Below, piece after piece: positions 38,845 to 50,600 of a stretch of DNA of 64,000 nt (position 1 is its first letter; each line of letters begins with the position of its first letter). The position numbers were made by a program, and so were the translations under genes. Where the stretch lies: the NCBI GenBank assembly GCA_000009845.1, contig AP006628.2, positions 1 to 64,000 on the forward strand. The letters are read 5' to 3'. The notes under the pieces were generated by a model. It searched no databases, had not been told where the DNA came from, and saw only the letters and a list, made by a program, of their open reading frames with translations. The stretch comes from Onion yellows phytoplasma OY-M (GTDB lineage: Bacteria > Bacillota_I > Bacilli_A > Acholeplasmatales > Acholeplasmataceae).

Positions 38845-41607
38845 TTAGTTTATTTTTGATTGTTTTTGGTTCTTAAATGCAAATACTTTTTTCCAGATAG
38901 TATCAAATAATAACATAACTAAAGGACATAATAATAAACATAAATAATGAGATATATTAATATCCTTAGTATGGAATATATCACTTAAAGAACTAAATTT
39001 AGTAATTAATACAAAGAATAATACTTCAATTATAATACCATAGTACAATATTTTATTAGGTTTTTTGATAGTTTGCCAAAAGTAAAGTTTGTTAGAACGA
39101 CAAGCAAATGCGTTTCCTACTTGAGCAAAGATAACAGCTCCAAATGCCATAGTAGAAGCTAGGAAGAAGTTGTCTTTTGTATTAAAATTGTAAACTGCAC
39201 AAAAAAATGCTAAAGACATTAAACCTTCAACTATTCCTAAAAAGCCATAACTACGTTTTAATACTTTAGCGTCCATTAGATGGTCGTTTTTAGTACGTGG
39301 TTTTTGGACTAATAAACTTGGGTCAGTTTCTTCAGCTCCTAGAGCAATAGCAGGAATTAAGTCAGTTAAAAGATCAATTGCTAAAATTTGTAAAACATAT
39401 AAGTAAGGTTCTGTAACTCCTAAAAAAGCAATAGCGATGAAAGGAAAGATTTGAGGGATATTAGAAGCAAAGACATAAGTTATGAATTTTTTGATGTTTT
39501 CATAAATACAACGTCCTTCTAAAACAGCTTTGGAAATAGTTGCAAAATTATCATCTAATAAAATCATATCAGCAGCATTACGAGCAACATCAGTGCCTGC
39601 TTTTCCCATAGCAATTCCTATGTGAGCTGCTTTAAGGGCTAAAATGTCATTAACTCCGTCGCCAGTAACTCCTACTACTTCTCCATTGTTGCGGTATGCT
39701 TGAACAATTTTTAATTTATGTTTGGGAGTAGTGCGTGAAAAGACAACTGGATGAGGGCTTTTGAGGACTTCTTGTAATTGTTCTAAAGACATTTTGTCAA
39801 GGTCACAGCCGTCTAAACCAACGAACTTGTCTTGGATGATTCCTACTTGTTTACCAATGGCAGCAGCAGTAAGACTGTAATCTCCTGTAATAATAGTAAT
39901 TTTTAGTCCTGCTTGAGTTAAGTTTTTAACTGCTTCTTTAACTTCTTCTCTTGGTGGGTCGTAATTAACTGCAAAACCTAAGAAAACCATATCTTCTTCT
40001 AGGGGAGGATTTTGTTCAATTTTTTTGTAAGCAAGAGCAAGAACGCGGTATCCTTGGCTTGCAAATTGGTCGTTTTGTTTAAGGAAAGATTCTTTTTCAT
40101 GAGGGCTAAAAGGACTTACTTGAGAACCTTTGTATTGCATTTGACATTGTTCAAGGACAATATTAGGAGCTCCTTTAATAAAGAGATATTGTGAATTGGT
40201 GTCATATGCAGGTTCTTGGTTGTTTTTAACTAAGACACTCATTTTTTTACGTTCGGAAGTAAATGGGTTTAATTGGATGATTTCTAAGTTGTTTTTTACT
40301 TCTTCAATGTTGTAACCGTATTTTTTAGCAGCAATTAATAAAGCTCCTTCAGTAGGATTACCGATTAATTCAAATTGGTGGGGTTTAGTTGGCGTAGGAA
40401 CTAATTTAGCCTCAGAGCATAGAACTGATGCAATTAAGAATTTTTCAATTCCTTTTTTGGAGACAGTATTGTTTGGGCAAACACTAAATGTTTGTTCGTC
40501 GTTATAGCCAGAACCTTTTAATTTGATAGTGCCATCAGGAGTTACAATTTTTCTTACTGTAAGTTGGTTTTGAGTTAGAGTTCCTGTTTTATCAGTACAA
40601 ATAACAGTAGTAGAACTGAGGGTTTCTAGGGAAGAGATTTTTTTAACTAAAGCGTTTTGTTTAGCCATTCTTTGAGAACCAACTGCTAAACTTAGATTAA
40701 CGGTAGGAAGTAAGCCTTCAGGAATGTTTGCAACTAACATACCAACTGCACAAACAATTGCTGCTCTAAAAGAATCTATATTATATTTTTCTGCTTTGAA
40801 AAAACAAATCATAAAGACAAATAAAGCTGCACAAGAAGCAATAATACTTACTTTTTTAACAATGTGGTTCATTTCTTGGTCTAGAAGGCTTTTGCCTTTT
40901 TCAATGCTTTGAGCAATGCTTGAAACTTCTCCAATTTGGGTGTTGTTTCCAATAGCATAAACAACTGCAAAACAACTACCTTGAGTAACTGTAGTACCTG
41001 CATAAACTAAATTAGGCATTTCAGCAATGGAATGATTATCTTCGAGGTTTGGCATTTCAGTACGGTTTAAAGGAATGGTTTCGCCTGATAACATTGAGTT
41101 GTCAACAAAAAAGCTATTAGATTGAATAATACGTGCATCTACTGGAACTTGGGTTCCTGTTTCTAAAAAGATGACATCTCCAATGGTAAGTTCAATAACA
41201 TCCATTAATTCTATTTTTTTGTTGCGGTAAACTTGAACTTTTTTAGGAATCATTTTACCTAAGGAAGACAACATTTTATCAGCTTTGTATTCTTGGGAAA
41301 AAGAAAATAAGCCATTTACAATGATAACTAAAATAATAGAAATACCGATGGCTGCTTCTTTGGGATTAATTACAAAAATCATTAATGCTGCTATCCATAA
41401 TAAAATAGCCATTACCGAGGTAAATTGTTTTATGAATTGTCGCCAAAACGGAAAAGAGTCGCCTTGTTTGATAATATTTTTACCGTAGAGAGTTTGTCTT
41501 TCTTGGGCTTGTTTGTCAGTAAGTCCGCAAGCATCGGTGTTTAGATGTTTGACAACAGCATCTTTATCAAGACGACTGATTTGCAAAATTTCTTCTTTTT
41601 TATTCAT
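38845..41607 (-). CDS. P-type cation-transporting ATPase, animal Na+/K+-pump-like (P2)
   Basis: A 920-residue ion pump with about ten membrane helices. The phosphorylation site is Asp339 in CTDKTGTLTQN. Other family marks are the TGES-type loop (DNSMLSGETIPL), the M4 segment VANIPEGLLPTVNLSLA followed by GSQRMAKQNALVKKISSLETLSS (very close in form to animal Na+/K+-ATPase VANVPEGLLATV), FTSERKKMSV, and TGDGVNDILALKAAHIGIAMG. Length and 10-helix plan match the alpha subunit. Phytoplasmas have been reported to encode such pumps, apparently to handle the ion gradients of their hosts. The partner ion is not determined from sequence. RBS AAAGGAA precedes ATG. Confidence 0.92.
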   Translation of the reverse strand: MNKKEEILQISRLDKDAVVKHLNTDACGLTDKQAQERQTLYGKNIIKQGDSFPFWRQFIKQFTSVMAILLWIAALMIFVINPKEAAIGISIILVIIVNGLFSFSQEYKADKMLSSLGKMIPKKVQVYRNKKIELMDVIELTIGDVIFLETGTQVPVDARIIQSNSFFVDNSMLSGETIPLNRTEMPNLEDNHSIAEMPNLVYAGTTVTQGSCFAVVYAIGNNTQIGEVSSIAQSIEKGKSLLDQEMNHIVKKVSIIASCAALFVFMICFFKAEKYNIDSFRAAIVCAVGMLVANIPEGLLPTVNLSLAVGSQRMAKQNALVKKISSLETLSSTTVICTDKTGTLTQNQLTVRKIVTPDGTIKLKGSGYNDEQTFSVCPNNTVSKKGIEKFLIASVLCSEAKLVPTPTKPHQFELIGNPTEGALLIAAKKYGYNIEEVKNNLEIIQLNPFTSERKKMSVLVKNNQEPAYDTNSQYLFIKGAPNIVLEQCQMQYKGSQVSPFSPHEKESFLKQNDQFASQGYRVLALAYKKIEQNPPLEEDMVFLGFAVNYDPPREEVKEAVKNLTQAGLKITIITGDYSLTAAAIGKQVGIIQDKFVGLDGCDLDKMSLEQLQEVLKSPHPVVFSRTTPKHKLKIVQAYRNNGEVVGVTGDGVNDILALKAAHIGIAMGKAGTDVARNAADMILLDDNFATISKAVLEGRCIYENIKKFITYVFASNIPQIFPFIAIAFLGVTEPYLYVLQILAIDLLTDLIPAIALGAEETDPSLLVQKPRTKNDHLMDAKVLKRSYGFLGIVEGLMSLAFFCAVYNFNTKDNFFLASTMAFGAVIFAQVGNAFACRSNKLYFWQTIKKPNKILYYGIIIEVLFFVLITKFSSLSDIFHTKDINISHYLCLLLCPLVMLLFDTIWKKVFAFKNQKQSKIN

Positions 41608-42624
41608 ATAAAGTTGTTTCCTTTGACTAAATTTTATATTTTAGTATTTTGTTAACTGATATATAAAAAATATTTGCAAGGCTATAATGGTGGATAAAAT
41701 TAAATGGAATAAAGGAATTCAAAATAATAAGGATGATAATTGAGTAAGATAATTTTTTGGTGGGGAAGTTTGGTTGGGGTTTTGAGTTATGTGGTTTATG
41801 TGGTTTGTTAGTCTTGTTTGTGTGCAAAGTCATTTGTATGTTTTTTTGCCTTCTTGCTCTTGCCTCTTTTGTTTTGCATTTGCAAGTTTAATAAATTAGT
41901 TATATTGTTTTTATAACTACTAAAAATAAATCAGAAAAGTGCCACAACCAAAGTTATAAAGTATTATCTTGGTTCAATTTTGCAAAATTAAATTATTTTT
42001 TAGTTCGTTTATTCTAGTCATCTTTCTTTTGATGATCAATTATTTTTTATAAGCCTGATTAAATTATAACAAAACAAAAAATAAAAGCTAATAATAAATG
42101 TTAAAAAAATGCATTATTTTGGGAATTTGGAACCAAAAACCGTTATTTTGGGAATTATTTGGGTGGAATTGGGTGAATTTTGAAAAAAAATTGTTATTTT
42201 TTTGTATCCGTTTTAGTTAATTTTTGGCAGTTGTTGTGATTTGGGATTGGATGAAACAAAATAATAAATTTTTAAGGATGGAATTAGTTATAAAATTTTT
42301 TTAAAGTGGTTTTATTAAATATATAAATCACCCAAATGCATTCAAATTTATAATTCTTAAATTCATATTATAAAATATAATAATATATGATGTAGAATTT
42401 TAATATTTGTTTATTTGTAGTATATCATTTTGATAACTAATTATCAAGTATAAAATTTATCATCCATTAATAAAGCACATTATTTATTATTTGCTATATG
42501 ATTTTATTTTATATCATCCAAAAAACTTTATTATTTCAAATAATATTAATCACTTTATTCTGTTATTTTTTCATGTTAAATTTTAATTTAACTTTTTTAA
42601 TTTTAAGGAGATAAAAAACTAAAT
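41608..42624. other. 1-kb intergenic region without supported gene
   Basis: A short basic, Pro/Asn-rich open frame on the minus strand (41627-41833) looks random and lacks a ribosome binding site. The region has an inverted repeat TAGTTATA...TATAACTA (41895-41917), repeats of ATTTTGGGAATT near 42115-42155 and long AT tracts. AAGGAG at 42605-42610 serves the next gene. Confidence 0.4.
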
Positions 42625-43755
42625 ATGATTTCTAAAATCCCAAAATTATTTTGGACAAACATTGCTATTATTATTTTTGTAATAATTGGGATAAAAGAAT
42701 TTATAGATTTGCCAAAAAAATTGTCAATTGATTTAAATACTAACCCAACCCATATTATTTGTGATGTTGTTCCTGTAGGGGCTTGTTTTACAAAACCTTC
42801 TATCAATATGTCATTAAAAAAACACCATTTATCTTCTGCAAAACCTCATTATAATATTTATACGGATGAAAAATATATTCCTTTAATGCCTGAACTTTTG
42901 GAAACTCAGTTAATGAAAGAAGGCAAAGAACACCGCGATAATAAAGTGATGCAAATTGCCATACAAGCCAAAGAGCACCAAAATAAAAAGTTTAATTGTT
43001 CTATTTTCCAAGAAGAAAAAAAATTTTTAAGAGAAATCCAACCAAATGGCATAATTATTGAAGGTTTTTTAGACTCTTGTTTGCTTACACAAGTGATTTT
43101 ACCAAGTGGATCTATTTTTAAATATTATATGCCAACACAAGACAATATACAAACTATTAAAGAAATTTGGTGTGCTAATGGACAAATCCTAAAACCTGAT
43201 TTTTCTAATATTTTGCATTTTTCTATGATGCAAACACCAACACCCCTTACTCCTAGTCAACTAACAGCTTATCATGAAGCAGGACATGCCTTAATAGTTT
43301 TGCAATTTCCTTTTGCATTATGTTCGGTTGCCAAAATTTATATTCAAGAAACAACTACGGATTTGAACGCTGATTCGATGTTTTTTTTTGGACAAACAGT
43401 TGTTAGGCATCCAAAATTAAATCAAGGTTGGCAAAGATTAGTTTTACAAGCTTTTGGAGGTGCAGCTGCGCAACAGTATTTAGCTAATCAAGGCAAAATT
43501 CCAAAAGAAAAAATATTTTCAGGAATTGAAGATGATTTTCAATTTATAGAAAAACTTTTAATGGAAAATAATCAATTAAATAAAGTAGATTTGAATAAAT
43601 TATTTCAACAAGCTTATAATATTGTTGCAAATAATAAAGATTTATTAGATATTATTGCCCAAGAAATAGACCAAAAGAAATTTTTACAACAAATAGATAT
43701 AGAAAGAATTATTAAAGATAATCATATGTTGGTTGCTAAATTAAGAATTGGATAA
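42625..43755 (+). CDS. Stand-alone M41 (FtsH-type) metallopeptidase with membrane anchor
   Basis: A 376-residue protein with one N-terminal membrane helix (LFWTNIAIIIFVIIGIKEFI) and no ATPase domain. The second half is a FtsH peptidase domain: LTAYHEAGHALIVL puts the zinc ligands His217 and His221 and catalytic Glu218, and GIEDDFQ at 301-307 supplies the likely third ligand Asp303 or Asp304 at the expected distance (about 83 residues after the second His; in FtsH about 74). Residues 80-130 include EGKEHRDN (99-106) followed 10 residues later by EH-x-NK, a segment also found at the end of the giant protein at 47620-52589. An AAGGAG lies 14 bp before ATG, the same spacing as at 44571. Confidence 0.8.
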   Translation: MISKIPKLFWTNIAIIIFVIIGIKEFIDLPKKLSIDLNTNPTHIICDVVPVGACFTKPSINMSLKKHHLSSAKPHYNIYTDEKYIPLMPELLETQLMKEGKEHRDNKVMQIAIQAKEHQNKKFNCSIFQEEKKFLREIQPNGIIIEGFLDSCLLTQVILPSGSIFKYYMPTQDNIQTIKEIWCANGQILKPDFSNILHFSMMQTPTPLTPSQLTAYHEAGHALIVLQFPFALCSVAKIYIQETTTDLNADSMFFFGQTVVRHPKLNQGWQRLVLQAFGGAAAQQYLANQGKIPKEKIFSGIEDDFQFIEKLLMENNQLNKVDLNKLFQQAYNIVANNKDLLDIIAQEIDQKKFLQQIDIERIIKDNHMLVAKLRIG

Positions 43756-43870
43756 ATAATTTTAATTTATTTTTTTGTTAATTTTATCGATTTATTTTTG
43801 TTTTTGTTATCAACTTAGAATTAAAATTATTGAATAATTAAAGTATTTTGCCAAAATAAATCTAAATCCC

Positions 43871-43899
43871 AAAAAGAGGCTTTTTTAAAGTCTCTTTTT
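43871..43899 (+). terminator. Terminator after the M41 peptidase gene
   Basis: AAAAAGAGGCTTT and AAAGTCTCTTTTTTT form a hairpin containing one G-T pair, with a T tail. Confidence 0.7.
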
Positions 43900-43904
43900 T
43901 TATT

Positions 43905-43953
43905 TATAAAATTGCAAGGAAAAATCTCAGAATATAAGGATTAGTGAGCAAAT
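43905..43953 (+). repeat. Conserved intergenic element, copy B
   Basis: Starts TATAAAATTGCAAGGAAAA and ends TGAGCAAA, matching copy A at 27112-27159 at most positions. It directly follows the terminator and is followed by a T run and TATAAT at 43978-43983. Confidence 0.55.
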
Positions 43954-44414
43954 TTTATCGTTTTTTTTTTTTTGAGTTATAATTTAGTTAATGGTAATTT
44001 TTTAAATTGCTATTTTAAATGTTTCAATGAATTATATCTAAATTAAGAAAGTAGTTATCCAAACATTTATTTATAATTAAATTAACAACTAAATGAAAAA
44101 TATCTAAAATTAAAAAGAATAAGATAAACAGACTAAAATTATTCATTCTTTACTGGGGGCGAATTATTGGAGCGTTTCAAAATATGGATGTAATGTCTTA
44201 AAGATATTTATTTTATTGTTTTATCTTTGTGATGTAATTGTTTATTATTAATACCACTTATTTTTTGTCTGTATTATTTTTTTTACTTTTTGCCTTTATT
44301 TTGTTTATAATTTGATTAAATATAATTTTTAAAATAAAAGAGCTAAAAGATGATGCTTAAAACTAAAATGTTTGTTAATTTAATTATTGAGTTTTGGGTT
44401 TGGTTATTTAATGG

Positions 44415-44432
44415 TTCTCAAAGTTTTGAGAA
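44415..44432. promoter_or_regulatory. 18-bp palindrome, possible operator
   Basis: TTCTCAAAGTTTTGAGAA has 8-bp arms around a 2-base centre. It lies about 140 bp before the start of the large gene at 44571. Confidence 0.4.
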
Positions 44433-44439
44433 GTTCTAA

Positions 44440-44455
44440 TATATTTGCAAATATA
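44440..44455. promoter_or_regulatory. 16-bp palindrome, possible operator
   Basis: TATATTTGCAAATATA is a perfect palindrome 24 bp (centre to centre) from the one at 44415-44432, a spacing that places both on nearly the same DNA face region, suggesting a pair of protein-binding sites or AT-rich coincidence. Confidence 0.35.
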
Positions 44456-44570
44456 AAAGAATATAAAAGATAATAACAGTTTCCTTTTTAACTATAATTG
44501 CAAATTAATAATAATTTTACCAATATTAAATATTTATTAAAAATTCCAAAAAGGAGATTTGTTAAAACAT

Positions 44571-47068
44571 ATGCAAAATCCAGTTCCGCCTTTAAATCCT
44601 TATAAAGATTTTTTAGCTAAACATAAAACTGTTTTATTAAGTGTCTTGTTTATTGCTGTTGTGGTATTTGGTTTTTGGTATTTTAGATTGTTGGATAAAC
44701 TTTTTCCCAAAAAAACTAATCCCAAAAAAACCAAAGGATTACCACAAGATTTAACATAAGAAATACATAATTTAAGATTTAAAGAAATACCTGATATTTT
44801 TTATAATATTAACCATGATACATATTTAAAACAAACGAAATATGAAGACATTAAAAAGGATACATATTTGCAAAATATTCCTAACAGTTTTAAAGAATTA
44901 GTACAAGAAGAACAAAAGACACTAAAATCTGAAATAAGAGATTTAATCGGAAAATCTATTAGTACTCATGAAAATAATGATGAACTAACAGATGAAGAAC
45001 GTAAACAACATGAGCAATATAAGAAAAATAAAAAAGAATCAGAAAGCAAATTATCCAATAAAGAATGGGGTTTCGAAGTTTTAGATTCCTTGTTAAATGG
45101 AAATAATTATGACAATATGTCATCAATAGATAGTCAATTCAATAAGTTAAAGAGTGTTCTTGAAAGTTGCTCCCAAACATATTATTTTGATCCTAAAACA
45201 TTATCAAGTGCCCAAGATAATTTTGTAGAAACAATCAAAACTTTTAAAAATAATTATTCTAAACATAATTCGGAATGTCAAGGATTTATTAATAAAATTA
45301 ATTCTTTGGTAGAAGAATTCAAAGCTATTCAAGAAAGAATAATTAATAATATAATAATGTTGCGTAAGAAATTTGAATATAGATTTTTTTATATTGCTAA
45401 ACAAAAATTAAAGTTTTATAAACAAGAAGTTCAAAAACATTTACAACAAATAAAAAAAGAACTACAAGCATTTAAAGAACAAACTATTCCTTTAAAACAA
45501 TATTGTAATCAATTATAATTGTTGTTAAACCAAATTGAATTTTATGATAAACCTAAATCACTTATGGATCTTTTAAAATTTATTTTTATTTTAGAAAAAG
45601 AAACTAAAAATACTTGGGATAAATTAGATAAAAAGAAACCTTCTGAATTTAGTTATGATAGTGTTTTAGCTAATAGTTATAATGTTGTATATTCTTATGG
45701 AAATGATGAAAAAAACTTTAAATTCAAGATTTGCAAACATTTGAAAAAAATATTTATTGTGATATTTTGGAATCTCTTAATTCTGATTATAAAAGTGTTT
45801 TGAGTCCCAAAGGAACAGTTTGGCAAGGTGTTTGGAAAAATCAAGTTAAAGAAGAATTTAGAGACAATTTTAAAGGTAAAGAAGATATCATTAAAAAAAC
45901 TTTTGAAACTAACAAACCAGATAAACTAGAAGCATTTTGTAATGTTTTTTATGATGAAAATACCTTTAATCAATATTTTATAGAAAATTTTCATGTTTTA
46001 CAAATTAATCAAACGAATGAACTTTATGTTTATGAACAAGACTTAGATAAAAATTATTTATATCACAAATTATATAAACAATATAAATTGTTTCAAGAAC
46101 TTAAAAAAGAATGTAGTAATTTATTAAATTATAAAGAAAACAAATTAATGCCTGCACAAAACAAGTTAGAAGCATTTGAAAGCAACCTTACAAATAAAAC
46201 TTCAACAACTAAAAAAGAACAACAAGAAAAAGAACAAAAAAACAAAACTTTTAATTGAATTTAATAATTGTAAAAATAATGATAATACTTATAAAGAAAA
46301 AATAAAACAATTAAATGGACAATTAACATTAGAAATAGATAAATTAAATGTGGACCCAGACAAACAAAAAGCACTAAATACAGCTATTAGTACAATTAAA
46401 ACTGAATTATTAGATCTTGATTATTTGGTTAAAATAGAAAAAAATACTTCTGATGTAGAAAAACAAAAAAAAGAAAAAATAAAAAAATATATAACAGTTT
46501 TGAAGCTGTTGATACTAAATTCAAAGAAATGATTTTATCTCAATTAAACCAAGATAAAAACAACTTGCCTTATGATGCTTTATATTCTCATTTTTTTGAT
46601 CCAAAATCTGAATTAAGTAAATATTATAATGCAGCATCTGAATTAAGTGAATTAAAAGGTATAAACTGGGGTAGTTATGAAAATGACAAAACCAAAAAAG
46701 CTAATGATTTATTAGATAGATTTTCATTTACTAAATCACAATTTGAAGAATTTAGAGACGAAATAGTAAAAGATTCTTATTATTATGGATATGCACCATC
46801 TTTAAAAGACCCCAAAGATATTTCAATTCCTTCATTGATTTCTTATTTGATGATTGCAAACACTAAACCTTGTGATTTAAAAGGATTTTATACAAATTAT
46901 CCTTGGAAATATTCATATAATATTAATTTAGCTAATTGGAATAAAGATAATGCCAAAACTTTTATATCTAATGTTTTAGAAAGATGTTGGCCTATGACAG
47001 ATAAATTACTGAAACATTATAGATATTTAAAGGAAAAAAATATTCTAAACCTTTATAATTTCAAATAA
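44571..47068 (+). pseudogene. First giant Lys/Glu/Gln-rich membrane-anchored coiled-coil protein, broken
   Basis: Starts MQNPVPPLNPYKDFLAKHKT followed by a membrane helix (VLLSVLFIAVVVFGFWYF). The rest is Lys/Asn/Gln/Glu-rich and largely helical with long coiled-coil-like stretches (LKFYKQEVQKHLQQIKKELQ). Disruptions are in-frame TAA at 44757-44759 and 45516-45518, and frameshifts near 45725, 46215-46255 and 46500. The C-terminal block (FEAVDTKFKEMILSQL to the stop at 47066-47068) has no internal stop. Total is about 833 codons. The family is not recognised. ATG 44571 is chosen since AAGGAG lies 14 bp upstream, as in the M41 gene; TTG at 44559 is too close to that site. Confidence 0.6.
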
Positions 47069-47143
47069 TCAAAACATTTAACATAAATATATAAATATTA
47101 AATAAAAAATAACCAAAACAATAGATAAAGAGGTAGTAATTTT

Positions 47144-47502
47144 ATGAATTACAAATCATTTTTAAAAAAACATGCATTTTCCATTGTTATTAGTGTTTTA
47201 TTAGCATTAAGTTTATTTTTACATGGTTATAATTGGTGGAATGCAAAAAAACTAAAAAAGAAGAACAAAAAATTCTTACTCAATGTTTTTTAAAAGAAAC
47301 TCAAAAAGCTAAACCAGAAGTTGAACAAGACAAAGCTAAAATCCAAAAATTACAAGAACAATTAAATAAATTAACTGCTATGCAATATACTTATGATACA
47401 TGTAAAAAACAAAATATAGAATTAAAACATCCTTCCATTTCAGTACAAAATCTAAATGATGCTTTTACAGAATATTTTGATAATGATTTACCATTATATT
47501 AA
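47144..47502 (+). pseudogene. Small membrane-anchored coiled-coil protein, one frameshift
   Basis: MNYKSFLKKHAFSIVISVLLALSLFLHGYNWW begins at ATG 47144, preceded by AAAGAGG. The frame runs into a basic tail and stops, whereas the frame opening at 47233 continues as a coiled coil (VEQDKAKIQKLQEQLNKLT) to 47502. Adding one A to the A run at about 47247-47253 restores a single product of about 120 residues. Its N-terminus resembles that of the giant gene upstream. Confidence 0.5.
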
Positions 47503-47619
47503 TACTAAAAAAATATTTATTGAATATTTAATTGCTTTTAAATTATTAAGAAAATAATTATTAATTTGTGATATCATATTTCTTTTTATATCAAAAATTC
47601 TAAAAGAAAGGAGGAGACT

Positions 47620-50600
47620 ATGTCTTTAAAAAAGTCCTTTAACCGTAAAATAAATTATAGGTTTATTGTTGGATTTATTTGTGTAAGTTTGTATTTACTT
47701 TTGAGTTATTTACAAATAAATGTTGTAAAAGCTGATAACAAAGAACCAATAAATGTAGTTGAATTTGGAGCAACTCAAAATATATCTCAAGAAGCTATTC
47801 AAAAATCTGAATAACTATCACAAAACGCCAAAAATAGAAATAATAATTCTTATAAACAACAAGAAATTCAAAATTTACAAGAAAATACAACTAATAAACG
47901 TTTAGCAACATTTAGCAGAGTTTATAGAGATTAATATTAATGATTCTTTGAGAACCAAAGATGTGGGAATTGTTGATGCTTCTAAATTACAATTTAATAC
48001 ATCTTTGCAATCCCTTTTTTCTTTGGGGAACACTGAAGACACCGAAGAAACAGAAAACACAAAAGAAAAAACTGAAAAATATATTGAGTTTCGCACTAAT
48101 TTATATAAAGATTTCCCTAATATTCAAAATACTCAATTTTTAACTGAACAAAAAAATATTTTTTTACAATTGCTTTTTCCTTTAGATAAGATGGCTCAAG
48201 AATTTTTACAAAATATAGCATCAGATAATAATTCTAATAATAATGATTTTGTGAAAGCCAAAGACGCCTTAATTATTTGTGGCAAAAAGATAAAAACTTA
48301 AAACCCAGCATAGATGAATTACAAAACTTATTACAAAAAGAAACAAATGTAGCACATCATAATACTAAATTAAATGATTTAGAAATAAAAGATGTATCTC
48401 CGGATTGTTGTCTTCAAATTGATGAAAAAGATTTTTGTAATCCTCAAGTTTCTATTAATAAAATTAAAAAAAATCTTTTAGAACAAATAGAAAAAGCTTT
48501 GCATGAAAAATTTCAAAATTTAGAAAATAATATTGAAATAACAGCAATGAAAATTGAAAATCGTTTTGATCAAATTAAAAAAGTTTATTATTTAAGAAAT
48601 TTCATTATTAAAAGCAGTTATTTAAAATCAAATTTAACTCCACAAAGTGATCCTCCTCAATTACTAGATGATTCAGCATCTGAGAATAGTCAAGGTGAAA
48701 CGAGTTCTGTTTCGTCTGTATCTCTTCCAGGAACACAACCATCAACATTAAATCCAAGTGCTCAAGAACAATCATCAACACCATCACCAAACCCAGAAGC
48801 ACAACCAAATCAAGCAAACACTAATACAAGTCAAGAAAACGAAAAAAACCGCCTGAATTGCCAACTGATGCTAGTCAAGTGTCTAATGAAAATCAAGATG
48901 CCACCACCACTAATGAGCCTTTACAACTTTCTTTGTTAGAACAAGAAATTAAATCTTTAAGAAACAAATTATCAGGTTTGTTGCAAGAAAAAATTAATAA
49001 ATATTTAGCAACTAAAAGTAAAAATAAAAGCCAATTAGAACAATATTTAAAAATTGTTAAAAATGTTTTAAATAAAAGATTGCAAGAAATCCAAACTCAA
49101 TATACTTCTGATTTAGAACCACCTCAAGTCATTCCTTTAAGAAGTGAAATAGAAATGATTAATCTTTTGACTCAAGGAATTGATGAAGCCCAATCAGAAA
49201 TTTTATTTGAATACGATAGAGTTTTGATTCCTTTAGAACAACAATATCAAGAAATTAATAAATTTATTGAACAACTCAATTTAGAACAAGATACTTCTAC
49301 TTTGGAATCTTTTAAATCAGAATTTGATGTTTTCCTAAAAAATTGTTTGAATCAAAATAAACAATTCTATAAAGACATAGAAGACAAACAAAAAGATTTA
49401 AAAGAAATAGATTTAAAAAATTACCAAGATACAGAAACTAAAATCCAAGTATTATTGAGCCAAGCAGAACAAAACCAAACAAAATATTCAAACATATTTG
49501 ATGAAGTGCAATTAAATCATATTGATCAAAATAATAATAAAATTGTTGTTATTAACGATAATATTACTAAAGATGAATTAATTCTTGATTATATGGAAGA
49601 AAACACTTATATTTCAAGACAAGATTTTTTGAAAGAAAGTCATAATGCCTATGTTAATAGAATTTTTTTAGAAGCTTTTATGTCTTGTTGTAAAAATTTA
49701 ATGAAACCAATTTATTATCATAAATGGTTTTTAGACCATAAACAAGATTTAACTTATCAAACTTAACAATATGCCCAAATTCAAAAATATAAGCATTTTA
49801 ATCAAATTTTGTTTCCTTTGCAAGAAGATCTTAAAAACTTACAAACAAAAGAATGTATTACTCAAGATAAAAAAATTAATTTTGTTAATGCATTAAATGA
49901 AATTCAAGAACAATATTTAGCAATGCGCTTACCAGATTTAAAAAAACTATTGATTTGGACTTTAATGAATATCGTAAAAATAAAGAAAATTATCGTATTT
50001 TTTATGAAGAACAAGCAGAACTTTATGCTGATTATATGAATACATTATTTGATACATTTATTCCTCTTTTTGAAAAAGTTCAAGAGCAATATAAATTGGA
50101 AAAAGATTTACAATAACTTTTAGCGCCCACTGCTAAAAAAGAACAAGAATTAAAAAAATTACAAAGACAATTAGTTTTAGATCCAAATTTTGAAATGCTG
50201 GAAAGACAATTAGAAAGTGAATTGCAAGCGTTTTTTGCTCCTATTCAAGAAGAAGTAATTAAAAAACTTAAAGCAATAGACCAATTAGCAGAAGACAATA
50301 AAAAAACTATTAAAAAAACTATAACTAAATTTATTGGATTGGGGAATGCTCAAGATTTTGAAACTTCTGCAGAGAATACAGATAATAAAGATAATTTGGA
50401 TAATCCAACTAGTGAAACTTCTCAAAACCAACCAACTCCTCCGAATGATACTAATGTTGAAAATGAGAAGTCCCCTTTAATTTCCGATAATTCTGGTTAC
50501 TTCTGATTCTTCCGATACTTCTGACAATTATACTAACGTTGAAAAACCTGAAGACAAACAAACTAATAAATCACAAAAACCACAAGTAATGACAATACCT

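Larger units (their letters stand above)
43954..44570. other. Intergenic region before the first giant gene
   Basis: No gene is supported. The region includes TATAAT at 43978-43983, a small unsupported frame near 44351-44440, and two adjacent perfect palindromes (listed separately) upstream of the gene at 44571. Confidence 0.4.

Noticed and set aside
41627-41833. Open frame on the minus strand rich in Lys, Asn, His and Pro
   Set aside because: No ribosome binding site, odd composition and no recognisable domain, in the middle of an AT-rich intergenic region.
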